Below are positions 1 to 8,704 of a stretch of 64,000 bases of DNA, piece by piece. Location: the NCBI GenBank assembly GCA_965224515.1, contig OZ245051.1, forward strand, positions 248,001 to 312,000, given 5' to 3'. The stretch comes from Sedimenticola_A sp040506425 (GTDB taxonomy: Bacteria; Pseudomonadota; Gammaproteobacteria; Chromatiales; Chromatiaceae). A program made the position numbers and the translations under genes. Below the pieces are notes generated by a model. That model was not told where the DNA came from, made no database searches, and saw only the letters and a program-made list of their open reading frames with translations. The stretch's first letter is position 1. The number at the start of each line of letters is the position of its first letter.

Positions 1-80
1 AGTATCAGCGTGGCCATCACCAGTTGTACCAGCGGGCTGGCATTGGCTACAAGATGGATAAAAGAGAGTTCAGACCCCAT
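1..80 (-). CDS. tolQ: TolQ, N-terminal part (cut by window start)
   Basis: Reverse-complement reading from the ATG at 78-80 gives MGSELSFIHLVANASPLVQL, followed by a hydrophobic stretch. This is the usual N-terminus of TolQ, the inner-membrane proton-channel subunit of the Tol-Pal system, which works with TolR and TolA in outer-membrane constriction at division. Only about 26 codons are in the window. The start overlaps the end of ybgC by 11 bp, as in the conserved ybgC-tolQRAB operon, so the two are probably translationally coupled. Confidence 0.85.
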   Translation of the reverse strand, partial: MGSELSFIHLVANASPLVQLVMATLI

Positions 81-480
81 CGGCAATCACCGTAATAATG
101 TTTTGCGGGATAGAGGTCGGCCGAAAACGCTCCGCATCAAGGCAGGCGATCTTCACCTCGCCGCTGCACAGCAGCTGGCCGTCCGTTTCCCTTTTTATTT
201 CCTGTTGAAAGACCAAACTGGCTTTTCCCCGGCTTGTTATTTTTGCCGACACCGAGAGCGCCTCGTTGAAGCGTGCCGGACTTTTGAAATCCACTTCCAC
301 CTTGCGCACCGCAAAGATAATGCCGTGCTGCTCGATCAGCTCATCCTGTTCAAAACCCAGCTTGCGCAACCACTCGGTGCGTGCCCGTTCCATAAACTTC
401 AGGTAGTTGGCGTAGTAAACCACACCCCCGGAGTCGGTGTCTTCGTAGTAGACCCTCACGGGCCAGATAAATTCCGTCAT
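70..480 (-). CDS. ybgC: Tol-Pal-associated acyl-CoA thioesterase YbgC
   Basis: A 136-residue hotdog-fold thioesterase, the usual length of the family. The N-terminal motif YYEDTDSGGVVYYANYLKF (about residues 11-29) carries the catalytic aspartate of the 4-hydroxybenzoyl-CoA thioesterase/YbgC group, and ERARTEWLR follows as expected. YbgC hydrolyses acyl-CoA or acyl-ACP thioesters and associates with phospholipid synthesis enzymes in the cytoplasm. Its position directly upstream of tolQ and downstream of ruvB is the classical gammaproteobacterial arrangement. Confidence 0.95.
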   Translation of the reverse strand: MTEFIWPVRVYYEDTDSGGVVYYANYLKFMERARTEWLRKLGFEQDELIEQHGIIFAVRKVEVDFKSPARFNEALSVSAKITSRGKASLVFQQEIKRETDGQLLCSGEVKIACLDAERFRPTSIPQNIITVIADGV

Positions 481-527
481 ATCCGTCTGGTTTCGCTTTT
501 TTTACAATCCGTTCACAGAAAGCCGGC

Positions 528-1565
528 CTAGAACAGGTCACCGGGTTTACCGGAGTCCCCCTGTACCTTCGGCGCCAAACCAAAATGGAGATAGGCGGCC
601 TGGGTCGCAACACGTCCCCGAGGGGTGCGCATAAGGAAGCCCTGCTGAATCAGGTAGGGCTCCAGTACATCCTCGATTGTGCCCCGCTCTTCGCCGATGG
701 CAGCCGCCAGGCTGTCCACGCCCACCGGTCCACCATCGAACTTCTTGATCACTGCCGAGAGCAGCTTGCGGTCCATCACGTCAAATCCGCTGGTATCCAC
801 ATTGAGCATCTGCAGGGCTTTGTCTGCCACATCAGAGCTGACCTTGCCGTCCGCCCTGACCTGGGCGTAGTCACGGACCCGGCGCAACAGCCGGTTGGCA
901 ATACGTGGCGTGCCACGTGATCGGCAGGCTATCTCGCGTGCACCTGGCTGATCGGTTTCAATATTCAGAATGCCCGAGGCGCGCTGCACGATATGGGTCA
1001 GGTCCTCCGCCGAGTAGAACTCCAGGCGCTGAACTATGCCGAAGCGGTCACGCAGCGGAGAGGTCAGCAGGCCGGCACGGGTGGTGGCGCCGATCAGGGT
1101 GAAGGGGGGCAGGTCGAGCTTGATGGAGCGGGCTGCAGGGCCCTCGCCGATCATGATGTCGAGCTGGTAGTCCTCCATCGCCGGGTAGAGCACCTCCTCG
1201 ACCACGGGACTGAGCCGGTGGATCTCGTCCACAAAGAGTACGTCGTTGGGCTCAAGGTTGGTCAGCAGTGCCGCCAGGTCGCCCGGCTTCTCAAGCACCG
1301 GACCGGAGGTCTGGCGAAGATTGACCCCCATCTCGTGGGCGATGATATGGGCCAGGGTGGTTTTCCCCAGGCCGGGGGGGCCGAATATGAGTACGTGATC
1401 CAGTGCCTCGGAGCGTCCCAGGGCAGCGCCAATGAAGATCTCCATCTGCTCTTTGACCACGGGCTGGCCCACGTAGTCCTGGAGACGCCTGGGCCGTATG
1501 GCGCGATCCAGCGCCTCGTCATCCAGACCCGCTTCAGCGCTGATGATTCTATCGGGATCAGACAT
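528..1565 (-). CDS. ruvB: Holliday junction branch-migration ATPase RuvB
   Basis: A 345-residue AAA+ motor that drives branch migration of Holliday junctions with RuvA. Walker A is GPPGLGKTT (about residues 62-70), Walker B is DEIH, sensor 1 is GATTRAG and the arginine finger region is SPLRDRFG. The C-terminal winged-helix DNA-binding domain (FLMRTPRGRVAT) is complete. It is the third gene of the ruvCAB run, 21 bp after ruvA, with ybgC following 47 bp downstream. Confidence 0.98.
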   Translation of the reverse strand: MSDPDRIISAEAGLDDEALDRAIRPRRLQDYVGQPVVKEQMEIFIGAALGRSEALDHVLIFGPPGLGKTTLAHIIAHEMGVNLRQTSGPVLEKPGDLAALLTNLEPNDVLFVDEIHRLSPVVEEVLYPAMEDYQLDIMIGEGPAARSIKLDLPPFTLIGATTRAGLLTSPLRDRFGIVQRLEFYSAEDLTHIVQRASGILNIETDQPGAREIACRSRGTPRIANRLLRRVRDYAQVRADGKVSSDVADKALQMLNVDTSGFDVMDRKLLSAVIKKFDGGPVGVDSLAAAIGEERGTIEDVLEPYLIQQGFLMRTPRGRVATQAAYLHFGLAPKVQGDSGKPGDLF

Positions 1566-1586
1566 AGTTATTGATCAAGGTTCCTG

Positions 1587-2201
1587 TCACTTGGCTGCCG
1601 ACTGCAGTGCGGCCCGGATTATCTGTTCACTGGTGAGCCCTTCGCTATCGATGGACCGCACCATTCTGCTCGCATCGTTGGGTTTGTAGCCCAGCGCCAT
1701 GAGCGCACCCACCGCATCGGAAACCGGATTATCAACGATCTCGCCGGGAGGGGGGATGATTTTAACTGCCCCGGCAGTGGCCATCTCCAGCTTCTCCAGC
1801 CGGTCGCGCATCTCAACGATCAACCGCTCGGCCGTCTTCTTGCCAATACCGGGCAGACGCACCAGGGCCGCGGTGTCATCACTCTGAACACAACGTGCAA
1901 ACTCCTCGGCATTCATACCGGAGAGTATGGCCAGGGCCATCTTGGCCCCCACGCCGCTCACCTTGAGCAGTGCGCGAAACAGCGCCCGCTCGGCATCGCT
2001 GACAAAACCGTAGAGCACATGGGCATCATCGCGTATCGCCAGGTGGGTATAGAGCGTCACCTCTTCGCCCTGCAGCGGAAGGTCGTAAAAAGTGGTCATG
2101 GGTGCTTCAAGCTCATAGCCCACGCCGTTGACATCCAGCATCAGAAAAGGGGGTTGCTTGTGGATTAGCTCTCCGCGCAGCCGACCGATCACCGTCGCCA
2201 C
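1587..2201 (-). CDS. ruvA: Holliday junction DNA-binding subunit RuvA
   Basis: A 204-residue protein with the OB-fold N-terminus (MATVIGRLRGELIHKQPPF), the tandem helix-hairpin-helix DNA-binding region (VSGVGAKMALAIL and LPGIGKKTAERLI) and the C-terminal RuvB-binding domain that begins near residue 155. It forms the tetramer that clamps the four-way junction and loads RuvB. Its start overlaps the end of ruvC by 13 bp, so the two are probably translationally coupled. Confidence 0.97.
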   Translation of the reverse strand: MATVIGRLRGELIHKQPPFLMLDVNGVGYELEAPMTTFYDLPLQGEEVTLYTHLAIRDDAHVLYGFVSDAERALFRALLKVSGVGAKMALAILSGMNAEEFARCVQSDDTAALVRLPGIGKKTAERLIVEMRDRLEKLEMATAGAVKIIPPPGEIVDNPVSDAVGALMALGYKPNDASRMVRSIDSEGLTSEQIIRAALQSAAK

Positions 2202-2695
2202 CCCCCGGCCTTTGCAAGGGAGTAGAGGGTACTGTTGGTGTGGGCGTGGCTGAGGGCAATTGCCAGGGCATCAGACTGATCCGACGCCAGCTTCTGCTCC
2301 AGTTTCAAAAGGTGTTTCACCATGTGCTGAACCTGATCCTTATCCGCGCCACCGCTGCCGACCACGGCCTGCTTGATCATGCGCGGGGTGTATTCGAAAA
2401 CCGGGAGGTCAGCCATTACGCAGGCGCAGATGGCCGCGCCCCTGGCCTGCCCCAGTTTAAGGGCCGCCGATGCATCCTTGGCCATGAAGACCTGCTCGAT
2501 GGCCATCTCCTGGGGCTGAAACTCCTCTACCACCTCAGCGACCCGGCGATAGATCTCCCCCAGCCGCTTGGTGAACTCTTCACCAGCCACCCGGATACAT
2601 CCACTGGCGATATGCACGCTGCGAATACCGTTGCTCTCGATAACGCCGTAGCCGGTCACCCGGGAGCCGGGATCGATACCGAGTATACGCCGCAT
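2189..2695 (-). CDS. ruvC: Holliday junction resolvase RuvC
   Basis: A 168-residue endonuclease that cuts Holliday junctions symmetrically. The open frame extends further upstream, but the start at 2693-2695 is preferred because the conserved N-terminus MRRILGIDPGSRVTGYGVIE begins there and the earlier codons are the out-of-frame tail of yebC. Metal-binding acidic residues are visible: Asp8 in GIDPGS, Glu in MAIEQVF, and the C-terminal DQSDALAIALSHAH region. It heads the ruvCAB run downstream of yebC. Confidence 0.96.
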   Translation of the reverse strand: MRRILGIDPGSRVTGYGVIESNGIRSVHIASGCIRVAGEEFTKRLGEIYRRVAEVVEEFQPQEMAIEQVFMAKDASAALKLGQARGAAICACVMADLPVFEYTPRMIKQAVVGSGGADKDQVQHMVKHLLKLEQKLASDQSDALAIALSHAHTNSTLYSLAKAGGWRR

Positions 2696-2741
2696 CTGAA
2701 CGGTTTCACCTGCCACTGTCAGCGACCCGGATGGAGTAATG

Positions 2742-3491
2742 TCATGAATCGAGTGCCTCGTAGATCTCGTCCGAGATGTCCGCATTGGTATAGACGTCCT
2801 GAACATCGTCCAGGTCTTCCAGCACATCGACCATGCGCAGCAGTTTTTCCGCCGTCTCCTGGTCCAGCTCCGCACTGGTGGAAGCACTGAAAGTCACCTC
2901 GGCGTTGTCAGGTACCAGGCCGCCCCCTTCGATACCCTCTTTGACACTGGCGAAATCCTCTGGCGAGGTCATCACGTCAATGGAGCTGTCGTCGTTGGTC
3001 ACCACATCCTCTGCACCTGCCTCCAGGGCGGCATCCATGATGGCATCCTCATCGGCACCAGGAGCAAAGCTGATAATGCCCTGCTTGCTGAACAGGTAGG
3101 CCACGGAACCGTCGGTACCGAGGTTGCCCCCCGCCTTGGTAAAGGCGTGACGCACCTCTGAAGCGGTGCGGTTGCGGTTATCGGTCATGCAGTCCACGAT
3201 GACAGCCGTGCCGCCGGGGCCGTAGCCCTCGTAGCGGATCTCATCGTAGTTCTCGCCTTCGCCGCCACCGGCGCCGCGTTCGATAGCGCGCTTGATGGTA
3301 TCCTTGGGGACGTTGCCGCCATTGGCCTTGTCCACTGCCAGCCGCAGACGGGGATTGGAATCAAGATCGCCACCCCCCTCTTTCGCAGCGACAGTCACCT
3401 CGCGCAGCAGCTTGGTCCAGATCTTTCCACGCTTTTTATCGTTTGCGGCCTTTTTATGCTTGATGTTGGCCCATTTACTGTGTCCAGCCAT
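2742..3491 (-). CDS. yebC: YebC/PmpR family protein
   Basis: A 249-residue YebC family protein, the usual length. The start MAGHSKWANIKHKKAANDKK is the conserved family N-terminus and follows a clear GAGG ribosome-binding site; the longer open frame upstream is not conserved in character. Family members bind DNA as regulators (PmpR) or help ribosomes translate proline-rich stretches (the TACO1 relatives); the sequence alone does not separate these roles. It precedes ruvC by 46 bp, the usual arrangement, and probably shares its transcript. Confidence 0.95.
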   Translation of the reverse strand: MAGHSKWANIKHKKAANDKKRGKIWTKLLREVTVAAKEGGGDLDSNPRLRLAVDKANGGNVPKDTIKRAIERGAGGGEGENYDEIRYEGYGPGGTAVIVDCMTDNRNRTASEVRHAFTKAGGNLGTDGSVAYLFSKQGIISFAPGADEDAIMDAALEAGAEDVVTNDDSSIDVMTSPEDFASVKEGIEGGGLVPDNAEVTFSASTSAELDQETAEKLLRMVDVLEDLDDVQDVYTNADISDEIYEALDS

Positions 3492-3552
3492 ACTTACCTC
3501 ACAAAATTCAACTGGGCAGAGTTTACCATCCCCCCGGTCGCACAGAAACACG

Positions 3553-4191
3553 TCAGCAGCTACTGAAACGCCCTGTTTCGAGAAACTGCGTGATCTGCTC
3601 GGCAACGGCAGCGGAAAAGAGCATCCCCATGTGGCTGGTTTTGATACAGCAGCTCTCCACTGCGCCATCCAGATTTGTCTCGTCCACCGAAACAGTACCG
3701 TCATTAGGCCCGCTCACCCCACCCAGCAACCGCCCCACACCAAAACCACCGGTACCGGCAATGACGCCCAGCTGCCGTCCACCCTGCCAGGACGGCAGTT
3801 CCCCGGAGAGCCCCTGCTCCATGCTGCGCCCCAGAAAAGGGCGCAGAAAGGGGTTTCCGGACATCACCCTCGCCACCCGGCTGCCCCGCACCGGGGAACC
3901 AAGCAGTACCACCCTCCCCTGGGGAAGATCGCGGTGAGCATCAAGCAGGTGCAGCAGCACAACCCCGCCCAGGCTGTGGCCCACCAGGTGCAGGGGTTCC
4001 TGACCTAGAGACTGGATGAATTCGAAAAGCTTCCGCGCATTCTCTCGCGGCGTCATACCCAGGGAGTGGTAGCGGAAATACCTCACATCAAAACCCTGGT
4101 CAGAGAGCCTGCGTCCCAACCATCCCATCTCCAGCCCGGTCATCCATATGCCATGGACCAGCACCAAAGTTCCCCGTACGCTTGTATTCAT
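3553..4191 (-). CDS. Small alpha/beta hydrolase (PGAP1/lipase-like)
   Basis: A 212-residue alpha/beta hydrolase. The sequence starts with a beta strand and oxyanion region (GTLVLVHGIWM) and has the nucleophile elbow GHSLGGVV near residue 90, so the catalytic serine is visible. A late aspartate (GPNDGTVSVDE) and histidine (TSHMGML) complete the expected triad. No signal peptide is evident with the start at 4191, so it may act in the cytoplasm. A longer frame begins at 4392 but would overlap the divergent HDOD gene. The substrate cannot be told from sequence. Confidence 0.8.
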   Translation of the reverse strand: MNTSVRGTLVLVHGIWMTGLEMGWLGRRLSDQGFDVRYFRYHSLGMTPRENARKLFEFIQSLGQEPLHLVGHSLGGVVLLHLLDAHRDLPQGRVVLLGSPVRGSRVARVMSGNPFLRPFLGRSMEQGLSGELPSWQGGRQLGVIAGTGGFGVGRLLGGVSGPNDGTVSVDETNLDGAVESCCIKTSHMGMLFSAAVAEQITQFLETGRFSSC

Positions 4192-4385
4192 GATCCCCTT
4201 GCTGGCATGCTTCCAAAACAGGTCTATTGTCATTAGCAGCGGAAAACGACCCCCTGATATTAAGCCTGATTTATCCGGCCAGCCCCTAAAGTAAATAAAA
4301 ACGGGGCCGATTCCGAATATATATCCTGCCACCAACGGATAAAATGCGGGCAGGATGCAGACAGAGCAACTATAAAGTAAGCCGT

Positions 4386-5873
4386 ATGCCAAAAAAGATC
4401 GAAGAGTGGGTGATTGAACTCGGGGTCTCTCCCCTGCCCACCATGGAACCCACCGCCAGGCGCTTCAGGCTGCTGATCGACAGGGAGAGCAGCAACAACG
4501 CCGATTACCAGAAGGTGATCAAGTATGATCCCGGCTATACCCTGGCCATTTTCCGCTCATTTGGCCGCAACAGTACGGTTGCAGAATCCATTCACAGTAT
4601 CTCCCACGCCATCTCCATGCTTGGCCTGGAACTGGTCATCGACAACACCCGCCGGCTCCCGGTACTTGAAGAGCTGAAACCGACCATGCCCCATCCGGGC
4701 ATATACCGCTGTTACTCCCGTGCCGTGCATGCCGCCTGGTACGCACTACATTTCGGGCAATGGACCGGCGATAAAAACCCCCACGAGATGTCCATCGCCG
4801 CCCTGCTGCACGAGTGTGGAGAGATGGCACTGTGGACCAGCGCCGAACCGGAGATGCAGCACGTGCAACGCTATGTTGACAGCGGCATGGACCGGATGGA
4901 TGCGGCACGCAAGGTATTCGGATTCAGCCTGGATGAGTTGAGCCTGGCCATGGCCCAGCGCTGGGGGCTGCCTCCGCTGACCATTGAGGCGCTCCAGGGT
5001 TTCGGCGCATTCGAAAAGCGTCCGCTGGGAGTGATTCTTGCCAGCTCCATTGCCCAGGCATCCGAAGAGGACTGGAACTCCGACAAAACCCTGGAGATGT
5101 TTCAGCTGACCGAAGACTACCTGCATACCCCCCCCGATCTCATAGCAGCCCGCATCCACGAGTTGACCGCCTCCCTGGCCAGGGAGATTGATGAACTGCC
5201 CCTGCGCTCCACGGCCCTTGATCTGCTGCAGGTACCCACCCAGGCTGCAGGCACCGAAAAGGCTCCCCCGGTGAAGCAGCCCACCCCGAAACCGGAACCG
5301 CCTCCCAAAAGCAGCCCCAAAAGCAGCCCCAAAGCTGCACCGAAAGCCACTCCAAAAGCACCACCAAAAGCAGCGGCCAGGATCGTGGAGAAGGAGCAGG
5401 CGAAGCCTGCAAGCCCCAGCGCCATGAGCAAGGCATCCCAGGAGCACCTGACCGGCATCATGCGTAAACTGCGTGATGAACTGGGTCTGGAGCATGCAAT
5501 GTTCGCCCCGGTTTCAAGTGACGCCGGGAGCCTGAAGGTGCGTTTTGTCATCGGCGCCAAAAAAGGGGCTCCACTGAGAAAGTTCCGTCTCGACCTGTCA
5601 GAGCGCAGCCTGTTCTCGATCCTGATGGCCAATCCCAAGGGGTTTTGGCTGAACCGGGAAAACAAGGAGAAATATATCTCCCTGGTTCCCGACAGTCTGC
5701 ACGATGCGCTGAACATGGAGGGTTTTTTCGCCGCCTCGGTATTCGTGGACAAAACCCCCCTTGGCCTGCTCTACGCCGACTGTTCCGATGCCAGCGCCTT
5801 GAACAACGATAATTTCAGCAAATTCAAGAAACTGGCCGTGGCACTCAGCAAGGAGCTGTCTGAGATGGAGTGA
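4386..5873 (+). CDS. HDOD-domain signalling protein with GAF-like C-terminus
   Basis: A 495-residue protein in three parts. Residues about 15-270 form an HDOD domain, the HD-related fold without nuclease activity used in bacterial signalling (ISHAISMLGLE, LLHECGEMALW, ALAQRWGLPP-type helices). Residues about 290-350 are a Pro/Lys/Ala linker of repeated S/A-PK units. The last 140 residues resemble a GAF-like sensor (SLFSILMANPKGFWL, ASVFVDKTPLGLLYADCSD). The start MPKKIEEWVIEL at 4386 is chosen over an earlier ATG at 4344 because it fits the conserved part; its ribosome-binding site is weak. It is divergent from the alpha/beta hydrolase. Partner and signal are unknown. Confidence 0.8.
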   Translation: MPKKIEEWVIELGVSPLPTMEPTARRFRLLIDRESSNNADYQKVIKYDPGYTLAIFRSFGRNSTVAESIHSISHAISMLGLELVIDNTRRLPVLEELKPTMPHPGIYRCYSRAVHAAWYALHFGQWTGDKNPHEMSIAALLHECGEMALWTSAEPEMQHVQRYVDSGMDRMDAARKVFGFSLDELSLAMAQRWGLPPLTIEALQGFGAFEKRPLGVILASSIAQASEEDWNSDKTLEMFQLTEDYLHTPPDLIAARIHELTASLAREIDELPLRSTALDLLQVPTQAAGTEKAPPVKQPTPKPEPPPKSSPKSSPKAAPKATPKAPPKAAARIVEKEQAKPASPSAMSKASQEHLTGIMRKLRDELGLEHAMFAPVSSDAGSLKVRFVIGAKKGAPLRKFRLDLSERSLFSILMANPKGFWLNRENKEKYISLVPDSLHDALNMEGFFAASVFVDKTPLGLLYADCSDASALNNDNFSKFKKLAVALSKELSEME

Positions 5874-5952
5874 TTAATATCACTTATTTGAGGGTGCCTG
5901 GAGATGAACACTGAAGTAAAATAGCCACCCTTTGCAGCACGGACCCCGACCA

Positions 5953-6843
5953 GTGAACGATCACCGCCCATCAGAAAACCCTTTCGACCTGAGCAATGAT
6001 TCGGCCTACCGGCGCTGGCGTGACGCCAAGATGGCGGACTATCCCACCCGGCTGGACCAGTTGGTTGTTGAGGTCAAAAACGCCAAAAACCTGACCGCCC
6101 CGGAGCATGAGGCAATTCTGCAGCGGCTGCAAAAGACCAATATGGCCCTGTATGCTGCCGACCCGGTGGAGACCAGGGACAAGGAGATAATTCGCACCCT
6201 CGGACAGCAGTTCGGGCTTGAACGGCTCGATCACAACATGTGCGCCGACAATGACGCCATCACTTCGCTGACGGTCCAGCCCGACGCCCTGCACAAGGGA
6301 TATATCCCTTACACCACGCGCCCCATTGCCTGGCACACCGACGGCTACTACAACGACATGGAGCACCAGATTCTCGCCCTGCTGCTCCATTGTGTCGAAC
6401 CTGCAGCGTCAGGAGGAGCCAACCAGCTGCTCGACCACGAGGTGGTCTACATCCGGCTCAGGGAGCTCGACCCGGCACATATCACCGCCCTGATGCATCC
6501 CCAGGCCATGACCATCCCGGCCAACATCTCCGAGGGAAAAGAGCTGCGGCCCGCCCGTACAGGACCTGTTTTCATCGTACAGCCTGACGGCAGCCTGCAT
6601 ATGCGCTACACAGACCGAAGCCGCAGTATCGAGTGGCGGGACACCCCCGAAACCACAAATGCTGTAAAAACACTGAAAGAGATCCTGCACAATGACTCAC
6701 CCCACCATTTCGAGGGGACACTGCAGCGGGGCCAGGGACTGATCAGCAACAACGTACTGCACACCCGTAGCGTATTTGATGAGGGCGGCACTGAGCGCCT
6801 GCTCTACCGTGCCAGGTACTACGACCGGATCACCAACACCTGA
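5953..6843 (+). CDS. TauD/TfdA-family Fe(II)/2-oxoglutarate-type dioxygenase
   Basis: A protein of about 296 residues of the TauD/gamma-butyrobetaine hydroxylase superfamily. The iron-binding facial triad is visible as H-x-D in AWHTDGYYN (about residue 127) and the distal histidine in NNVLHTRSVF (about residue 270), with the arginines for 2-oxoglutarate near the C-terminus (LLYRARYYDR). No ATG fits: the frame offers a TTG at 5932 or the GTG at 5953, both with weak ribosome-binding sites, so the start is uncertain by seven codons. The substrate is unknown. The DUF971 gene follows 90 bp downstream, which is meaningful because eukaryotic butyrobetaine hydroxylase joins these two domains in one chain. 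Confidence 0.82.
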   Translation: MNDHRPSENPFDLSNDSAYRRWRDAKMADYPTRLDQLVVEVKNAKNLTAPEHEAILQRLQKTNMALYAADPVETRDKEIIRTLGQQFGLERLDHNMCADNDAITSLTVQPDALHKGYIPYTTRPIAWHTDGYYNDMEHQILALLLHCVEPAASGGANQLLDHEVVYIRLRELDPAHITALMHPQAMTIPANISEGKELRPARTGPVFIVQPDGSLHMRYTDRSRSIEWRDTPETTNAVKTLKEILHNDSPHHFEGTLQRGQGLISNNVLHTRSVFDEGGTERLLYRARYYDRITNT

Positions 6844-6933
6844 AATCGCCTTCCCCGGTGATATGAAGGTTGATCAGCAGCCAACCCTGTGTAAACATCC
6901 GCAGCCCGGTTTTTCCAAACTTCGAGTAGCGCC

Positions 6934-7584
6934 ATGAGCGACCAGAATCCAGAACGCATTCCTGTAGAGATCAAGCTGCACAGCAAGTCCAGGCTGCTGA
7001 TGATCGAATTTTCAGACGGCAGTCGTTTCGAACTGCCCTGTGAATACCTGCGTGTATTCTCGAGAGCCAAAGAGGTGCGCACCCTGGACAAGCCGGTTAC
7101 CGGCAAGGAAGAGGTCAACATCACCGCAATCGAACCCCAGGGACAGTATGCCGTTCGCCTGGTATTCGACGACGGCCACGACACCAGCATCTACTCCTGG
7201 GACACGTTGTATGAACTGGGCAAAAACCAGGATGCAAACTGGCAGGGCTACCTGGAAAAACTGGAAGAGAGTGGCTACACCAGGAGCGCCGGTGAAGAGA
7301 CGCAAACCGGCAGGAAAAAGCTGAATATGCTCTATTTCACCTACCTGGTGAAATTCATGCGCAAGGATTCCGAGGAGCTGGAGGTGCCTGACAAGGTTAC
7401 CGATGTGAAGTCGCTGCTCGAATGGATGTGCATCCGCTACGGTGATCGCAAACACCTGTTTCAGGACGGAAGCCTCCAGGTGACCGTCAACAAACAGTTT
7501 TCAGAACCCTTCACCAGGCTGGACGATGGTGACGAGGTGGCATTGATCCCAACATCTCCCGTGGCGCCTGTGGCGGACAAGTAG
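6934..7584 (+). CDS. DUF971 protein fused to a MoaD/ThiS-like ubiquitin-fold tail
   Basis: A 216-residue two-domain protein. Residues about 5-105 are DUF971, the gamma-butyrobetaine-hydroxylase-like N-terminal domain (FELPCEYLRVFS, VRLVFDDGHDTSIYSWDTLY). Residues about 128-216 have the pattern of a MoaD/ThiS beta-grasp domain (LYFTYLVKFMRKDSEELEV, LLEWMCIRYG, LQVTVNKQF, RLDDGDEVALIPTSPV). The end lacks the Gly-Gly tail needed for thiocarboxylate chemistry; it continues as PVAPVADK. The stop codon lies at the first bases of the 562-bp tandem repeat, so a duplication breakpoint touches this gene. Function is unproven. Confidence 0.8.
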   Translation: MSDQNPERIPVEIKLHSKSRLLMIEFSDGSRFELPCEYLRVFSRAKEVRTLDKPVTGKEEVNITAIEPQGQYAVRLVFDDGHDTSIYSWDTLYELGKNQDANWQGYLEKLEESGYTRSAGEETQTGRKKLNMLYFTYLVKFMRKDSEELEVPDKVTDVKSLLEWMCIRYGDRKHLFQDGSLQVTVNKQFSEPFTRLDDGDEVALIPTSPVAPVADK

Positions 7585-8142
7585 AGAAATCAGCTGCTAC
7601 CCGAAAGCGGATAGTTTAACGATGGCTCCAGAACGGCGCCGAAAGGCAATCCTTTTTTCTCAGCGCGACAAACAGCTCATCGTCATTCTGGACGTAGCGA
7701 AGCGAAGATCCGGAATTCAGAAAAGACGTCAACTGAAACATCCAGCAAATCGCACCTGGATCCCGGCCTCCGCCGGGATGACGCATATTTACCCGCGCCC
7801 TTGGTAACCAAACTACCCCAAAGACTCGGTTTCACGTAAAACCTCAGGGCCTTGTCGTGTCACACCGCCAGAGGCGGTGGTTTACCTAACTCAAAATAGC
7901 TGCCAACCCTCTTGCCTGCGGATCTGCAGTGACAACAAACACCCGTAGCCCAACATTCGTCACCCCGGCGAAGGCCGGGGTCCAGTATTTTCAAGAGCCT
8001 ATGGATTCCGGCCTGCGCCGGAATGACGATGGGTTACTGATTTCCTGCAGAGTTGTTTACATAAAAGTGCAACAGGCCAAGTAAACCCCTTGGCATCAGA
8101 CGGGGCTTTTTGATTGAATCAAGATGGCATCAGCTATTCGCT
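7581..8142. repeat. 562-bp tandem repeat, copy 1
   Basis: The segment from GTAGAGAAATCAGCTGCTAC at 7581 reappears at 8143 with only scattered substitutions over the whole 562 bp. It holds no credible gene. It contains four palindrome-type short elements: CGTCATTC...ATCCGGAAT at about 7681-7716, GGATCCCGGCCTCCGCCGGG at about 7757-7783, GTCACCCCGGCGAAGGCCGG at 7959-7985, and ATTCCGGCCTGCGCCGGAAT at about 8002-8026. A CCCC/GGGG hairpin followed by TTTTT lies near 8090-8112. The first bases include the stop codon of the DUF971 gene. Confidence 0.95.
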
Positions 8143-8704
8143 GTAGAGAAATCAGCTGCTACCCGAAAGCTGAAAGTTTAACGATGGCTCCAGAACGGTG
8201 CCGAAAGGCAATCCTTTTTTCTCAACGCAACAAACAGCTCATCGTCATTCCGAACGTAGCGAAGCGAAGATCCGGAATTCAGAAAAGACGTCAACTGAAA
8301 CAGTTAGCAAACCGCACCTGGATCCCGGCCTCCGCCGGGATGACGCATATTTACCCGCGTCCTTGGTAACCAAACTACCCCAAAGACTCGGTTTCACGTA
8401 AAACCTCAGGGCCTTGTCGTGTCACACCGCCAGAGGCAGTGGTTTACCTAAGTCAAAATAGCTGCCAACCCTCTTGCCTGCGGATCTGCAGTGACAACAA
8501 ACACCCGTAGCCCAACATTCGTCACCCCGGCGAAGGCCGGGGTCCAGTATTTTCAAGAGCCTATGGATTCCGGCCTGCGCCGGAATGACGATGGGTTACT
8601 GATTTCCTGCAGAGTTGTTTACATAAAAGTGCAACAGGCCAAGTAAACCCCTTGGCATCAGACGGGGCTTTTTGATTGAATCAAGATGGCACCAGCTATT
8701 CGCT
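8143..8704. repeat. 562-bp tandem repeat, copy 2
   Basis: Direct head-to-tail copy of 7581-8142. Differences are single bases, for example GGTGCC for GGCGCC near 8200 and CCGAAC for CTGGAC near 8250. It carries the same four palindromic elements. Its right end (TATTCGCTGTAGA) includes the last codons and the stop codon of the response regulator gene at 8696; the same bases at the end of copy 1 are a dead duplicate. The five bases GTAGA occur at 7581, 8143 and 8705, so they mark the duplication joints. Confidence 0.95.

Noticed and set aside
7622..8369. Short open frames of 60-80 codons within both repeat copies
   Set aside because: They lie in palindromic repeat sequence, differ between copies and have no recognisable protein character.
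7581..8704. Tandem repeats read as a CRISPR array
   Set aside because: There are only two long units and no short repeat-spacer pattern; no cas genes are present.
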